DNA of 64,000 bases from Atopsyche davidsoni (taxonomy: Eukaryota; Arthropoda; Insecta; Trichoptera; Hydrobiosidae), in contig JAILWY010000009.1 of assembly GCA_022113835.1 (NCBI GenBank), forward strand, positions 4,997,501 through 5,061,500. The letters run 5' to 3'. Of this stretch, positions 37,575 through 50,530 are shown in pieces. Made by a program: the position numbers and the translations under genes. Under the pieces are notes generated by a model, which was given only the letters and a program-made list of their open reading frames with translations, had not been told where the DNA came from and ran no database searches. Each line of letters starts with the position of its first letter. The stretch's first letter is position 1.

Positions 37575-37802
37575 CTACTTTCGCGTGCTGTGCGCGCTCC
37601 CCCTGGACAGCCCCGGCCAGCCTCGCAGCTCCGCTCGGCTCTGAGAATATTGTCAAACATAATCCCGCGCTCGGAGATTGCGGTCGCGCGCTCTTTTGAA
37701 ATTTGCTACCTGTTTTAATTGAATTTAAGTTAATTTTAACTCGCTAGTTTCAAGTGATCGAGTGATAGACCGAGCGAGCAAATCGAGTTCACCCCGCATT
37801 AA
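37575..37802 (+). promoter_or_regulatory. 5' UTR / promoter island of nicotinic receptor gene
   Basis: GC-rich island directly before the start codon at 37803, in a region that is otherwise AT-rich. No clear TATA box is visible. It probably contains the transcription start and 5' UTR of the receptor gene. Extent and start are inferred. Confidence 0.45.
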
Positions 37803-40800
37803 ATGTTGTTCTTTTCATTGGGAAGACGACCTGCCAACCGACTTTGGAAAACTTCTTGTGTTAACGTTGCTTTTGTGATACATTTTGTGATACTACAAGG
37901 TAATTCATTTACAATTATTATATATTTAGAATTCATACGCAATGTTTCAGCTGAGACAATCTGCGTAAAAAAAATAATATTTCAATTATGTAGATATTTA
38001 GATTATTATTGTGACCAGTAATTTCAATGTACAGTGGCAAACGATCATCGTCGTGTTTGTGAATTTTATTGTTGTAGTCATTTTGTGGATCAGCAGTCTT
38101 TATTATTTTGGGAAAAACAGGGATAAACGTAATCGTCAAATGAAGCGTTTGATTGTTTAAGTTTCGGGAAGTCCTCCCCGAGGAGAGTGCGGGCGACTTT
38201 GATCGTGTGAGCGTGTAAGAAAAATGCTGACATCTTTTAAATAGATAAATAGAGCAATGCTGTTAAACCGAGAGCGAAAGGCGTTTGAATTTTTTTCATT
38301 TTAGCTTCAATGTCTTCAAATACCCTGGTATAAAGGAATTTGACGATCTGTTTCTTGAGATAATGAACGAAATTTCCGTAGGCTAAGTACACAATGTCTG
38401 ATTGAATATTTCAAAGTTAAGTACAAAGTTGCCTATTTATTCAAAATATATTATTAGTTACAATAGTTAATCAATTATTTTGAATAAATAGGTAACTTTG
38501 CACGTAACTTTGAAATTCTCAATCAATTTATTGTGTACTCAACGGCAAACGGAAATTTCGTTCATTTTCTCAAGAAACAGATCGTCAAATTTATTTATAC
38601 TATGGTATTTGAAGACATTGAAGCTACAATGAATATTTTAATAATTAATTATATAGTTTATCAATTAAATTTTATAGCAAATTTAAGATCAATTATTGAT
38701 TAATGTGGTTCTCGTGAATGATCCATTTATTAAAACGATTTCCGTGCTTATTTAAATATGATTTAAGCCACATAAAAAAAGCTTTTTGTGTTTGAAAATT
38801 GCATAAACCGGATCTGGAAATTTTATTTTCGTCACAAAATTAACCCCCTTGTTAAATAAAAAATTAAAAAGGTATTTTTACGTCGGTCCGCATTTTAAAG
38901 TATGTAACTCTCTAATTTGTTAATTGGAAAATAAATAGCAAATGGGAACAAATTAAAGTAAACAAAATTATATAAGAAAGTTCAACAGCAAAACTGAAAT
39001 ATGAAGTATGTATATAAATAAACAGAAGTTTTAGTAAAATAAAATTTTCTTGGCTGTTTGGTAATTAAAAGACTATTTTTTTAGAATCCTTAATAATTCA
39101 TATTTTCTCATCCTCTATTTATATTTCCTTTGAACCCGATTTATTGCAAATCAAATTTAAGATAAAAAAAAATCTGATTTTAGCTTGTTTTATAATGTAT
39201 TAAATTATTTAATTTAATCATCAAAATTAAACATAAATTTTTACTTGTATATCACTATGGGGAAAGCAAAAGTACATACCAAGTAAGCAATCATATATGA
39301 ACAAAAAGAATTAAGGTCTTACTCTTTATTTTTCATTTATGTTTTTCATTTATTTTTTTTATGCAAAGTAAAAAAAAATAGTTAAAAGTGCAGTTCGTTC
39401 AATCGTATGATTGTTATTGATTTTTTTCGTGATATATTTAATGTAGAAATATACATCAACTTAAGTTACTTAGTATTACTTTCATGTTGAGAACTACGTG
39501 AAATTAATTTGAATAGATAAGTATTTAAATTAACATATTTTACAAGCGATGTTTAAAAAGTTACCGAAATGTCCCAGAAGAGTTACTGTTTCATAAACTC
39601 AGGCTATATTTTTTAATAAAATATCTATTATCTTATGATTTTCTCTATCGGGATAATATTGTATCTACAATATGTTTTATGTAATCGATTCACAAACGAA
39701 AAATTATTGAAAATTTTTACACCTACCTTGCATCGCGGTAAGGGGTTTAGCCAATTGAAGTATTGCGGTTTTGTAACTTACCAAGAATTCACATCGTTAT
39801 TTAGTACACTCTATTTGACTATAAGGATGCAGTAGTTTGATTGGCAAGGACACTGAGCCGAAAAAATCATTCAAGGATTTTTCTCGTTGTTTTATGTGTG
39901 AATCGATTACTTAAACCGATTCTTGCTACGTTAAAATAAAATGTAACATAATTCCTGATTAAAAATGACACATTTTGTTCGGTTTTGATACCTAAATGAA
40001 GATGAGGAAAAGGAGCAATATCGTTATATATCAAAAAATAAAAAATTCAGGAGCTCATGTCATGGTCGGATATAATTATCATTATAATGGCGCTATTTAA
40101 TTTTTTTGATAAATTTATGAATTCTCTATCTTCTTCTTTCTCACTTGAATTTATATAAACCAAAAATAAAGTCCTCTGTGTGATGTGTCTTTAGAAACCC
40201 TTTTTTATCTTTAACACGTGACGTCACTTGTGTCCTCGCTCCCTACCCCTGTATAATTTAGGGACACATGTGTCTCCAGCCCTAATTGGGTTTCACTGCC
40301 TGCCCCACCTGATCATTCACCTATGGATCTGCCCTTAAACCTGTCTAAATGAATGATTTATTTTAAAGCTAAATTAATGAAGAGTTATCTCTTTTTTATA
40401 AACCCAAGTAAGATAGTATTTTACTTATAATTTTTTTTAAATACCTGGATTTGGCTATAATATTCAGTGTATTTGAAAATAAGACTACTATACTACTATA
40501 AGTTCGAATAACGTTGATGATGAATTAAATTTAATTAAATTACTTCGCAAAGTTTCGTATTTGATGGATTTTCGTGAACTGTTTACGCCAATCAGCTCTT
40601 CAAAAACATGGCATAATTATGTTTTTCTTTTTATAAAATTAAACACAAGTTATTAATTTCAACAAAATTGAGATATTTCAAATAATACAGGTATATTACG
40701 AAAGCGCGCTGATTAAAAGTTAAATAAAATGCAGGATTTTCTATTTTTGTCTTTTATGTTTATAAAGTATGATAACTTTATATGACTTCGCACTGAAAGC

Positions 40801-42858
40801 ATTTAAATACGCTGAAATGTTGATTTAGGTCCAGTTGCACAACCTCTAATTAAAGTCAAATATTTAAAGTTAATTAAGCGGTGATAAAACTCAAGTTATG
40901 TCGTTTGAAATAACGTAGTGTTTACATTTGATTAATGGACTTGTAATTTATGAAAAAGTCCAGATGACTTTAGGAGTAATTTTAGCATTTTCAAACTTTC
41001 CTAATGGCTGATCAATGATGCAAACATATTTTACATGCTTATTAGATCTTGTTTATTTAATTTTATAAATACAAAGAGAAACGTTGATACATGTTTCACC
41101 AATAAAACATTATATAATCACGTTCTTGATATTTATTTTATGGCAATCTGTACGTGATTTCAAATCATGTGTTGTAATAAAATAAGCCTTAAAAATATTT
41201 TAAATCTTAAAAAAAGTACTGTTACAAAAACAAAATCATCGATTCTACGAAGAAATAGTCTCATTTTGCTCTCATTTTTAAAGTGAGCTACATAATTTTT
41301 TTGTTTTCGCAAAGTGGGTATATTTTAAATATTCTTTTTTTTTTAGTTAATATTTATGAAAAAAAATAATTTTAATAAATACATATCTGCGAAATTTGTA
41401 AGATAAGGAGAATATCTAGGATATATCAATAATATCTCAGCGAGTCACTTCAGCATATTACACGATACTCAAAAGGTAATTATTATGAATCAATATATTA
41501 GGATATAAATTGATATTACTGGGTCTTAATGAAATAAATTACATCAGAAAAAAATATAAAGCCGAAGCATCTGTCGCAGGAAAACATATAATATTTTTTT
41601 GGTACCAAAAATAGAAAATACAAAATTATGCCTCCCATTTCTTCGATCAATCATCTATATAACAATTGAGTTTGATAAAATTTTATAAAATCTGTGTGCA
41701 CGTTTTGTATCCCGCAATGATTTTCAAATCGCTTGATCACAAATGTAATAATTATTCTCAAATATTTATTTAATTCTTGACGTGAATAATCAGCCATAAA
41801 ATATATTCCAAGTGATTGCAGGATTCTCGTTTATGTGGGCTAGCGAAATAAATTCACACCTGGTTGCTGACTTTCACAGAAAATTGGGGATTCACCTGTT
41901 AGGACGGGGATTGAACAAGCACTGAAGCCAACTAATTAAAATTATATGTAAAGCAAATGAGTCGTGTACGTACCATATATAATATATATTTTAGTAATGT
42001 GAATATTTTAGGGAATAGTGGACTGAGACGAGTGAAACTAAGAAAAGTACTAAAATTATATTTTTATTTCTGCTAATTCAGAACTTGGTGGTACTGTTAA
42101 ATGAGTCATACTTGTGATGGTTAGTGAGCTCAGTTATACAAAAAAAAAAAAATTCAAGATTCTTTATTTTTCATTAGGTAAATTTATGGCTAATGTTTTA
42201 ATATGGTGTACGGTTATCCCCTGATCCTGCGTGCAGGTTGTGTATTTCTATATTTACATTATTGTGTTAAGCAGGGAAAATAAGTGAAAAAGCCCCTTTT
42301 CTGCATGAGTTTGAGTATACATTAAATAAATAACTAAGGACTAGATAACAAAGATAAAGATTTATAACAAAATAAAACAGAAAACAAAAATAACAGGCAG
42401 AGCAGGAGGGTACAATAATCACCCCTAGATATGTTTGTTGGTTACTTGGCGTACCTATACCAGAGTTCAGTCATACATTTACTTGTGATGGTTAGTGAGC
42501 TCAGTCATACTTATACCTGTGATGGTTATTGAGGTCAGTGATACCTATACCTGTGATGGTTATTGAGTTCAGTCATACCTATACCTGTGATGGTTATTGA
42601 GTTCAGTCATACATTTACTTGTGATGGTTAGTGAGCTCAGTCATATTTATACCTGTGATGGTTATTGAGTTCAGTCATACCTATGCTTGTGATGGTTAAT
42701 GTCTGCGTTCAGTTCCAGGGGCGGTGAGCAATGTGCACGAGTACAGACTATCCAAGAGGCTGCTGGCGGAGTACGATGCGGGGGTGCGCCCCGCAGCGGA
42801 CCACTCCCGCCCCCTGCCCGTCACCTTCGGGGTGTCCCTCCATCACATCATCGACGTG
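37803..42858 (+). CDS. Nicotinic acetylcholine receptor subunit, first two exons
   Basis: N-terminal part of a cys-loop ligand-gated ion channel subunit (neuronal membrane, acetylcholine-gated cation channel). Exon 37803-37899 encodes a basic N-terminus then the hydrophobic VNVAFVIHFVILQG, a signal peptide. Exon 42719-42858 joins in phase (G+GG) and encodes the first mature helix and strand: VHEYRLSKRLLAEYDAG, VRPAA, VTFGVSLHHIIDV, ending at the GTAAGT donor. In insect nAChRs this exon border precedes the conserved DEKNQ segment. That next exon, the Cys-loop and the four membrane helices are not in the window, so the gene continues to the right. The sequence is more divergent than the alpha1-4/beta1 group, and I cannot assign the subunit type. 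GC content of exon 2 is much higher than the flanking intron. Confidence 0.85.
38288..38640. repeat. Fold-back (long inverted repeat) element, about 350 bp
   Basis: Two arms of about 150 bp (about 38288-38450 and 38475-38640) are reverse complements with scattered mismatches. Shared blocks include AGCTTCAATGTCTTCAAATA, AATTTGACGATCTGTTTCTT, ATGAACGAAATTTCCGT and CCTATTTATTCAAAATA. The loop is about 25-30 bp. There is no internal coding sequence, so this is a non-autonomous fold-back/MITE-like element. If transcribed with the receptor pre-mRNA it would form a long hairpin. Confidence 0.85.
42100..42136 (+). repeat. Isolated unit of the 34-bp minisatellite
   Basis: AGTCATACTTGTGATGGTTA followed by GTGAGCTCAGTTATAC matches the unit of the array at 42474-42699, about 340 bp further right. 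The array may once have been longer and been split by the intervening sequence. Confidence 0.6.
42474..42700 (+). repeat. Minisatellite, about seven 34-bp units
   Basis: Tandem units with consensus TCAGTCATACCTATACCTGT then GATGGTTATTGAGT, with variants CATTTACTTGTG and GTTAGTGAGCTC. The last unit ends about 19 bp before the acceptor of receptor exon 2 (42718), so the array occupies the branch-point region of the intron. Confidence 0.88.
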
Positions 42859-44970
42859 GTAAGTAACCAATGCGATATCTTGAACACGTGACGTTATAAA
42901 GTAACATGTCGCTTCGGAGTAAAAAGAATCAGGTGGCATATTAAAATGTTCATGTCCATCGAATTGATCGGAATGCGCTTTTCACGATTGATAATGCGAA
43001 TCCCCGAAAACACTTGTTTAATTTAGAGTTTCATAGTTGGTGTAAACTTACAACCATGCCTCATAACTGTGTGGCTTATTTTTAAAAAATCTTTGTAGTA
43101 ATGGTTTCATTACCAGCGACGACGAGCTGTGATTTGAAATATAAAACAAATACGCTGGGCTGTTATAGTTGATGTATTTTGAAGATGAAATCTGCTGTAC
43201 TTTATCTTTGTCAGTGATAATTCAATAGTCTGTGTGTCACATCTTCAAGTAGCATCTCTTTACGGGTGCAAGTGAGAAAAAATCGACACGATACAGCCTT
43301 TGGTGTGTAAGCAAGATAGGGGTATTAATTGGTTTGGATCACTGCCAAAGTTTAAACTGTTGAAGGGTTTTTAAAGAAATTTTATTTATTTATTAAATTT
43401 CTAAAAGAAAAGCTATCAAGGTTTCTGAGTAAGTCTGAGGACGTTATGGTTTTTGAACGTTGACACTAATAATATCGGAAAATGTAAGAATAAACTGATC
43501 CTAATAAACCGAGTCACTGCTGAAATTATTTAGCGATGAGCTGAAATGGACTGAATTACTTATTTTATAAACAAAAAATCAACCCTCTTAGCGAATACGA
43601 CAAGTGAACGACACATTTTTCTGTCAAACAAATAAATAATGTTAAAGGTTCAGAGAAAATTAAGTTTACTAGAAAATAATACTTTAAAGTAAACTATTTT
43701 GATTATGAAATAAAGCATCTTAAATATTGAGGACAATTTGAATTTAAGCATTCAATATTGTTTTTCAGTACACGTTTTAAATATACTCGGATAAACTTAT
43801 TTATTTTAGATACTAGCTGCTTAATATATGCTATAATAATAAATTAGTATAACAAAGAATTTTTATAGTCCTATAAGATTCGTCTCAAAGAGTTTTGATT
43901 GTGCATATAATATTCAGCTAAATCGTTGCAGTTGGCGAACTCAATTTAACTTAAACAATAAAAGTAGCACAGATACTTAGCTCCAGTTTAGAGAATGATT
44001 GTAACAATTGAAGGGATCTTAGAACTAATGGCGTGTGGAGCTCCCGCAGAGTGTTAATCGCGCCGTAATATTGATTTATCAGTTCATTAATTAGAGGGGT
44101 CCCCGTGGGTCCTCGGGGAAGTACTGGATCGGGGAGGGGTGGTCCCCAAAACGGATTACTGGTTTCTGTTTCTTGTTTGCTGACTTGATCGCCTTAGGAA
44201 GTTCAGAGGTCCTCGGACCATTTGAAGATAAAATAACAATACTTAAGTAGCTTACGCTTAAGGATTTGATATTTTAATGAAGTTGGTGCGCATTTTTAAT
44301 AGTATTTACAAATGGCATAGTGGTGTGTTTTGATTTCACATTTGCAGTAAAATGTTTTTACGTGTATTAATTACAAAAGACGGGCCCTGAATTTAAGAAC
44401 ACGAATATATATAACTGCGAGCTACTGCATCCACGCTGTAGGTACAATCAACCACAAGAATATTATAATTAATATTATTACACACCATAATTATCCACAA
44501 TTCTTTTGAACATGCGAGTTGTAACGAAAAACAATTTTGTTTTGTTATATTTCATTGGTTATTTATATTTCATACTTAATCTTCCTAATATATCATGGAC
44601 ACCGAGAATTTCTCTACTTTGATAAAACGGTAAATAAAAATAAATCTCTTTTTAGAATTAGTACTAAATCCACTAGGAAATAAAAAAAATAATATGGATG
44701 GTTACGAGAGCTTTTAGAAAAAGTGTAATTCGTATAAAAAATATTTCTTCATATTTCAAAAAGGAAAATCGTTCAGAATATTTTTTTTATCGAATGTGAG
44801 TCTTGAAATTTCTGACGGATAATTTATAATTTTTAATGCTTTAAGGGTTGAATTTCCTCGGGGGTATAAAGGAAAAGATATGAATAAAACAACTATATAA
44901 ATCTATATAAATCATAAACATTGGCTCAGCATAATATATGCTCAGTGTGAAGGTCGCCAACCTCCTATAG

Positions 44971-45052
<82 letters not shown>
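44971..45052. repeat. TA dinucleotide microsatellite, about 41 units
   Basis: Uninterrupted (TA)n of about 82 bp. The apparent reading frame through it is only Ile-Tyr repeats and has no meaning. Confidence 0.97.
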
Positions 45053-45053
<1 letters not shown>

Positions 45054-45848
45054 CGCAACCACTTATAATTACTTATTTATTATTTTTTTCTAAACTTTTT
45101 CATTAATAATATATATTAGTTCAAGAAAGGACATTTGCAATTTTCGCTTTATTTCATACGAAGATATTTAAGATCTCGCTAACAATTTCCGGTATTATGA
45201 AATACCGGCCTTTTGAGTCTACACTAAAAAAAATATTAAAATTTAAAAAAATACAATTGTTTTTAATATATATGATTATTATAAGGTTAATTTTAAAAGA
45301 ACTGCAATGATGACTCATTTGGTATAACTTAGGGAATATTCCCTGAAATTTCAAACTACTTTCAAAAGATCTACTGCCTTTTCAGCTTTTCTCTCATTCC
45401 GGTCATTTCCATTATATTCGTTGATTTATTAGCGCATAAATTAAAATAAAAACCTTTCATAATGATGTAAGACGATAAGCAGACTCTTTGTAAGTCGAGA
45501 TCTGTACTTTGATTTTATGATATTCATTGTTGAAAAGAATGGTTCATCCAAGTATGTAAAACTGAAAAACGATTTAATTTTGTATGCTGCTCTTTTAATG
45601 TCAACTATATTCCAGAAGTCATCATCTGATACATTGGATTTAACAATTATTATATTGAAAATTATAACGATATAATTATTTTTGCTATTCAGTTATAATC
45701 CTATCTAATAAATATCGCGGGCATAGGGTTGGGAACCACTGTCTTAGAGGATACAAGCAATATAAAGCTCATATTTTTTCAAATCGTAATGAGCTAAAAA
45801 GTACTTAAACTAAAGAGGGCTTGAGTCCAAAAATATCAGTTTCTGATT

Positions 45849-45913
45849 CACCTGTCATGACGGGAATCGAACTAGAGATCACTTACCGTTAGTTACAAGC
45901 ATATCAGCCTTGG
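45849..45913 (-). repeat. SINE fragment (tRNA-derived)
   Basis: On the - strand it contains a good RNA polymerase III B box, GTTCGATTCCC, preceded by GGCTGATATGCTTGTAACTAA, which resembles a decayed A-box half. A related fragment (CACCTGTTAGGACGGGGATT) lies at 41890-41932. It is too short and diverged to be a tRNA gene. Confidence 0.5.
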
Positions 45914-48104
45914 TAATATTTATTATAATAACAATTATAAATAGCCAATTAGTTGAAGATTGCAATTATTTTGTTTATAAGTGTTTTGGTCTGTCTTGAA
46001 ACAGAAACCGAAAGCGCTTATAAAGGAAAATGGTCGTAATAATATATCGATTCTTCATATTTATTGTTTACATATAGAGTATTACAAATTAAACCAGTAT
46101 TTCGTCGACAAATATTTACTTTATCGGTCTCTCACCGAGCTAGACAAGATTAACCACTTCTGAAACACCCCATACCATGCTTTTAATCCCAGTGGACGCT
46201 TTCTCGACTCTACGATTAAAAATCGTTACTGGCTGTTATTTGTGTAAACTTTCGTTTTTATTTCTTCTAACGTATTTTCAAAAGAAACTTTATTGAAAAA
46301 AATATGATAAAAAATATTGAGTAAAAATATAAATCTTAAAGTACGAAAAACTTAAAAATATTTCAAGTGGAAGTGATGTTTATTTTATTCGACATTGTTT
46401 TCTATCAATTTCACGGAAGCTCTGCTTTGATCGTGACAAGATTGGAATAATTTGTTTCTAAAACTGAGTTTTAAGGTTGATTTATAGCTCTGAAAATTTA
46501 TATGCAGAGGAGATCAACGACTTTTTTTCTGACCGAACCGACAAAGTAAAAAAAAAGTTTTATTTTTTTTTCATGGAATTTTATCGTCACACATTTTCGT
46601 CAACTTGTTGTTTTTTTAATATTGTCTTTTAAGTCATCTTTTCTGAGCTGTTTATTTTAATATCCTTACTTGTATAATTTACACACACATATACATCTTT
46701 ATCAATAAATAAGTATTTTTTTTATATCCATCGACCTTTTAGTTTGCACCACTATATTTTTCAAGGCGATCTCGTAACTTGGATGGTTTTCTCGCTCTTG
46801 GTCATATTGTTTTAAGTCTACTACGAGTCTCATACAAAACGTTGAGGTAAATTGATAATTATACAATCCTCGGGTATATCCTTGGGATTTACTGGCGGCG
46901 CTATCGCAGCTACGTGACTCTGGTGTTGCTCAAACCTTGCTCGAATTTTTTCTCACAGAATAAAGTGACATTTACGTTGATAAGATGTTCATTTAACCAT
47001 AAAAATAAAAGTACAATATAATTATTAAAAAAATTCTACGCGATAAAAAATTCCTCAATTTTTATAACTCCCTTTTTTTCAATCTCTTACATGCAACTGT
47101 ACCGATGTATATAATTCAGGTAGTTATAAATTACACATATTTTAAAAGCAATATCATCAATTGAGTTTTTCATTATCTAAGCAAATTTTGACTGTTCGAG
47201 GGTGAATTAAGGTTTGAGTGCGTAATTGAAAAGTGAGTAAACGTATCATTTTTTATGTTAAATTTAACCACTTACCTGAACTTAATTAACTGTGTGAAAA
47301 ACCAGGTTTGTTAATTCTATAAAAGACTTAAATGTGTACTACAGGTGTGAGTGAGTCAATGGGTTGAATATAATGATGCCATGACCTCAGAAAAAGGTTA
47401 TAACTAGAGCTCGAGTATATAGGTTGCGCAATTTGCATAGGTCACATACACTTATTATGTCCCTGTTTATAATTTTAAACACTTAAAATAAAAAAAAACC
47501 GTTTCACAAGTTAATCAAATACTAAATGAATCAATCATTAGTATTTTCCGATTTTTAAAATTTACCGCTTTGTTTTACAAACCAGTAGTACTCTGAATTT
47601 ATTTACAAAAATAATATTATGTTAAACCCAAAATGTTGAAAACAGTTTTGAACAATTTTTTGGGAATATTACGTTATTTATCTTTATTATAACACTATAG
47701 CATTTTTGTCGGTGTGTACCGTTTGGACTTACGTTATGTACCATTAGCGAAACACCCAAGTGCCAGCAGTTCCAGGGGTTGATAATCGCTACCCCAAACC
47801 ATCACATAAACCTTAAATGCATTATTTGAAACAGAACAAGTGAAATTCTCTTCAATTAAGCCTTTGCTATGTTCGCGTTGTTTTTTCTGTCTTTTTTCAT
47901 TAAGGATTTAAATTCTGGGCCCTTATTTAATTAAAGTCGATTATCTTTTATAACCTTAAAAAATGATTGCGTTGCAAGTTTTTTTAAGGAAAGACTATTT
48001 GTGGGAAATATTCTGGCTACTGACTTTTAGCAAATAAGGGTCGGGGGCGCAAAAATGAAAGCGTTTACTATTTCAGTTGAAAAGTAGTTTAAAATATGAA
48101 AATA

Positions 48105-48200
48105 TCATGGCACGATAGCCAGAAGATGTGGGTTCATATCCCAGCTGGGTCAAAACGTTACATTTATGTGATTCCAACCTCGGGTGGTTTGTGTCACAAC
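48105..48200 (+). repeat. SINE fragment (tRNA-derived)
   Basis: Contains GGGTTCATATCCCAGCTGGG, a B-box-like segment, followed by CCTCGGGTGGTTTGTGTCAC and an A-run (A9 near 48201-48210). The 5' half is poor, and no cloverleaf can be drawn. Confidence 0.45.
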
Positions 48201-49849
48201 AAAAAAAAAATTGACATTAAGAAAACAAAGTACACATCACTTTTATAATTTATAAATTAATATTTGTTTGCGTTATTTTTAATTTTGGTACATAACAAAC
48301 TATTAATTTATAACAATGAAACAATGGACAACAATAAAAGACATTACATTTTGAGTGTACTTACTATCAAGCAATTATCATGAGTTGATTCTCCGGCATT
48401 CATCAGCAACAATCACTCGCGTATAACCGGCACGCAAAGCAGCACAAAACAGCGCATTTATTTAATGAAAACGCGAATTAAAATAACATCCTATCTTTAC
48501 TTGTTAATTAGTTCCTGAAGAATGAACACCTAGTGGGGAATCCAAGCTTTTGTACTGAGTATGAGCTTTTGTAACTTCACTGCCAGCAGTGGAGTTATAG
48601 AAGACTAGGTGGGATGAGAGAGAAATGTTGGAACAAAGCTGCGATGGAGACGATGAAAGACACAACCAAAGATTACATTATTTGCCACCCAGAATTAAAT
48701 CGTCCACTGATATAGTAACTTTATTTTTATCAAAGTTGTTAAATTGTTTAAAAGATGAAAAATATTTTATAAAACAAGTAAAAGTATGTAAAAATCATAA
48801 AAGCTGCAAATAAAATAAAAAACAAATAATACAAAATCTATATTAAAAAAATACTTTTTATGTGTTACGTATTAAAATAAGGCATTTTGTTGCTTTTTGT
48901 ATCATTATTAATTTTGAAATTGTCAGGTAATGTACTTATTTATAAATATTAACCAGTAAAAGCTGTGGGAAGAATATTTTAATAATTTACGGTCTATTTC
49001 AAATATGTGATAATTTTCATAAATCTATTTATATTGCACTTAACTAATCAAATAATAAATAAAAATTGCGTACAAAACTTAAGAAAGAAAATAACCGAAA
49101 TGTGTGTCGTTTAATAATTTTAATTAATACTGTCTTTGGAATTTTCATATTTTTTATATGAAGTAGTAGCATTTTCTTTTATTGTATTTTTTTGGCGATA
49201 AGATTTGGTTTACAGCTGAAAAGGTAGATTCGGAGGGAACCTTCAGCAAATGAAAATAAATGTAAAAAGATTTTCTTGATGACCTGTCATACATTCTGTC
49301 AAGGTTCAGAATGTAAATGTAAGTGACGTGTATTCTTAAAGGAGGGATTCAGGATTCGGGCTGCCGGTAGTTGGCGAAGGTTTTACATTTTCATGGACTG
49401 AAAAAAATGTCTCCTGTAATTCAATATGTGCTGTCGTCTGGGACTGTCGCTTGTTCTGTGTACTTCCATAATATTACAAAATAATATCGTAAATATTGTA
49501 ACGTAAACATTTTGAGCAAAACGGTAATTTAGATAAATAGCTCAATGTTCATAAAAAATATATTTTCACTTTTGTTTGTTGTTATTCATGGAAATTGGGT
49601 TGGTGTGTATATATAATAATCGTCTATATTGCAAGCTTTCTACACTCTAATTTTTTTGTGAGCTTGATGCTGTATATTCTATTTTAGGGTCTAAATATTG
49701 TAATCGTAGCAAGTAAATTTGTGAATGCATGTTTTTGAGTTACTACAATTGATTTTATAGAATAAACAAGTGTTAATTTATGTCAAGCAGATAAAATTTT
49801 TTTTAGAAGTAAATTGTATTATTACGTGTCTATAATCTTGATTTCTGGC

Positions 49850-49930
49850 AGGAGGAAAAAGGAGAGTTGATCCCCGCATCTCAAACCAAAGCCGGGCCTC
49901 TGAACTACTAAGCCATCGGGTGTGTGTGTG
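49850..49930 (-). repeat. SINE fragment (tRNA-derived)
   Basis: On the - strand it has an A-box-like GATGGCTTAGTAGTTCAGAG and a B-box-like GGGGATCAACTC spaced as in tRNA-derived SINEs. The acceptor stem does not pair, so a functional tRNA is unlikely. Confidence 0.5.
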
Positions 49931-50530
49931 AATACTTATAAGCTGAAGGTACAAGAAGGTGCGATGTCATGGAGGCATTAAAAACTTTTTATGAAGAAAC
50001 AAACACCTTATCTCAAACTAACTTTTTCACTTAAAACACTTTTAATATAATGAAATAGGTGATGAATGGGAAAACTACAAACTCCGATGATTTTTTCCAA
50101 GGGTAGTTACAAAGTTGACGCATTACATATTTAAAAAATTCCTTGTTGTATAAAATATAATAAATCTCAAATTATAGTATCACACTTATGTAGTGATTAG
50201 ATAAAAAAAAATAGTAGTGATTTACACATAATCGAAATTACATGAACTACTGTGTATATACATATTTTTTAAATATATCTCGTGTCAGATATTTGGAGAA
50301 GTTAACACTTAAACTTATTATTGAACTAAAACTCCAAAGAACGGAATGTATTGACAAAACGTTGTATTAAAAATGATAGGTTATCGGAAACATCGCGTTA
50401 TTATTTCATACTGCTTTATAAATAAAAATATATCATACCAATTTATTATCAGACATAAACGTCAGGAAAAAAAGTATAAAATATGACGAAGCAGAAAAAC
50501 AAACACTTCTCTTTTCCCTTTTGACAATTT

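Larger units (their letters stand above)
37900..42470 (+). other. Receptor intron 1, AT-rich, with fold-back element
   Basis: 4.8-kb intron between the signal-peptide exon and the next. It contains the fold-back element at 38288-38640, a SINE-like fragment near 41890-41932, and one isolated minisatellite unit near 42100-42136. No further exon was recognised. Confidence 0.65.
42859..50530 (+). other. Receptor intron 2, left part, no exon recognised
   Basis: Mostly AT-rich intron. A GC-richer block at about 44030-44180 could be conserved non-coding DNA. It also contains a long TA microsatellite and three SINE-like fragments, listed separately. I looked for the expected next receptor exon (beginning with DEKNQ-like codons) and did not find it. 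Confidence 0.55.

Noticed and set aside
44841..45062. 73-aa frame on the - strand
   Set aside because: It is the translation of the TA microsatellite.
48105..49930. tRNA genes
   Set aside because: Only B-box-like or A-box-like parts are present; no acceptor stem or full cloverleaf can be drawn. SINE fragments are the better reading.
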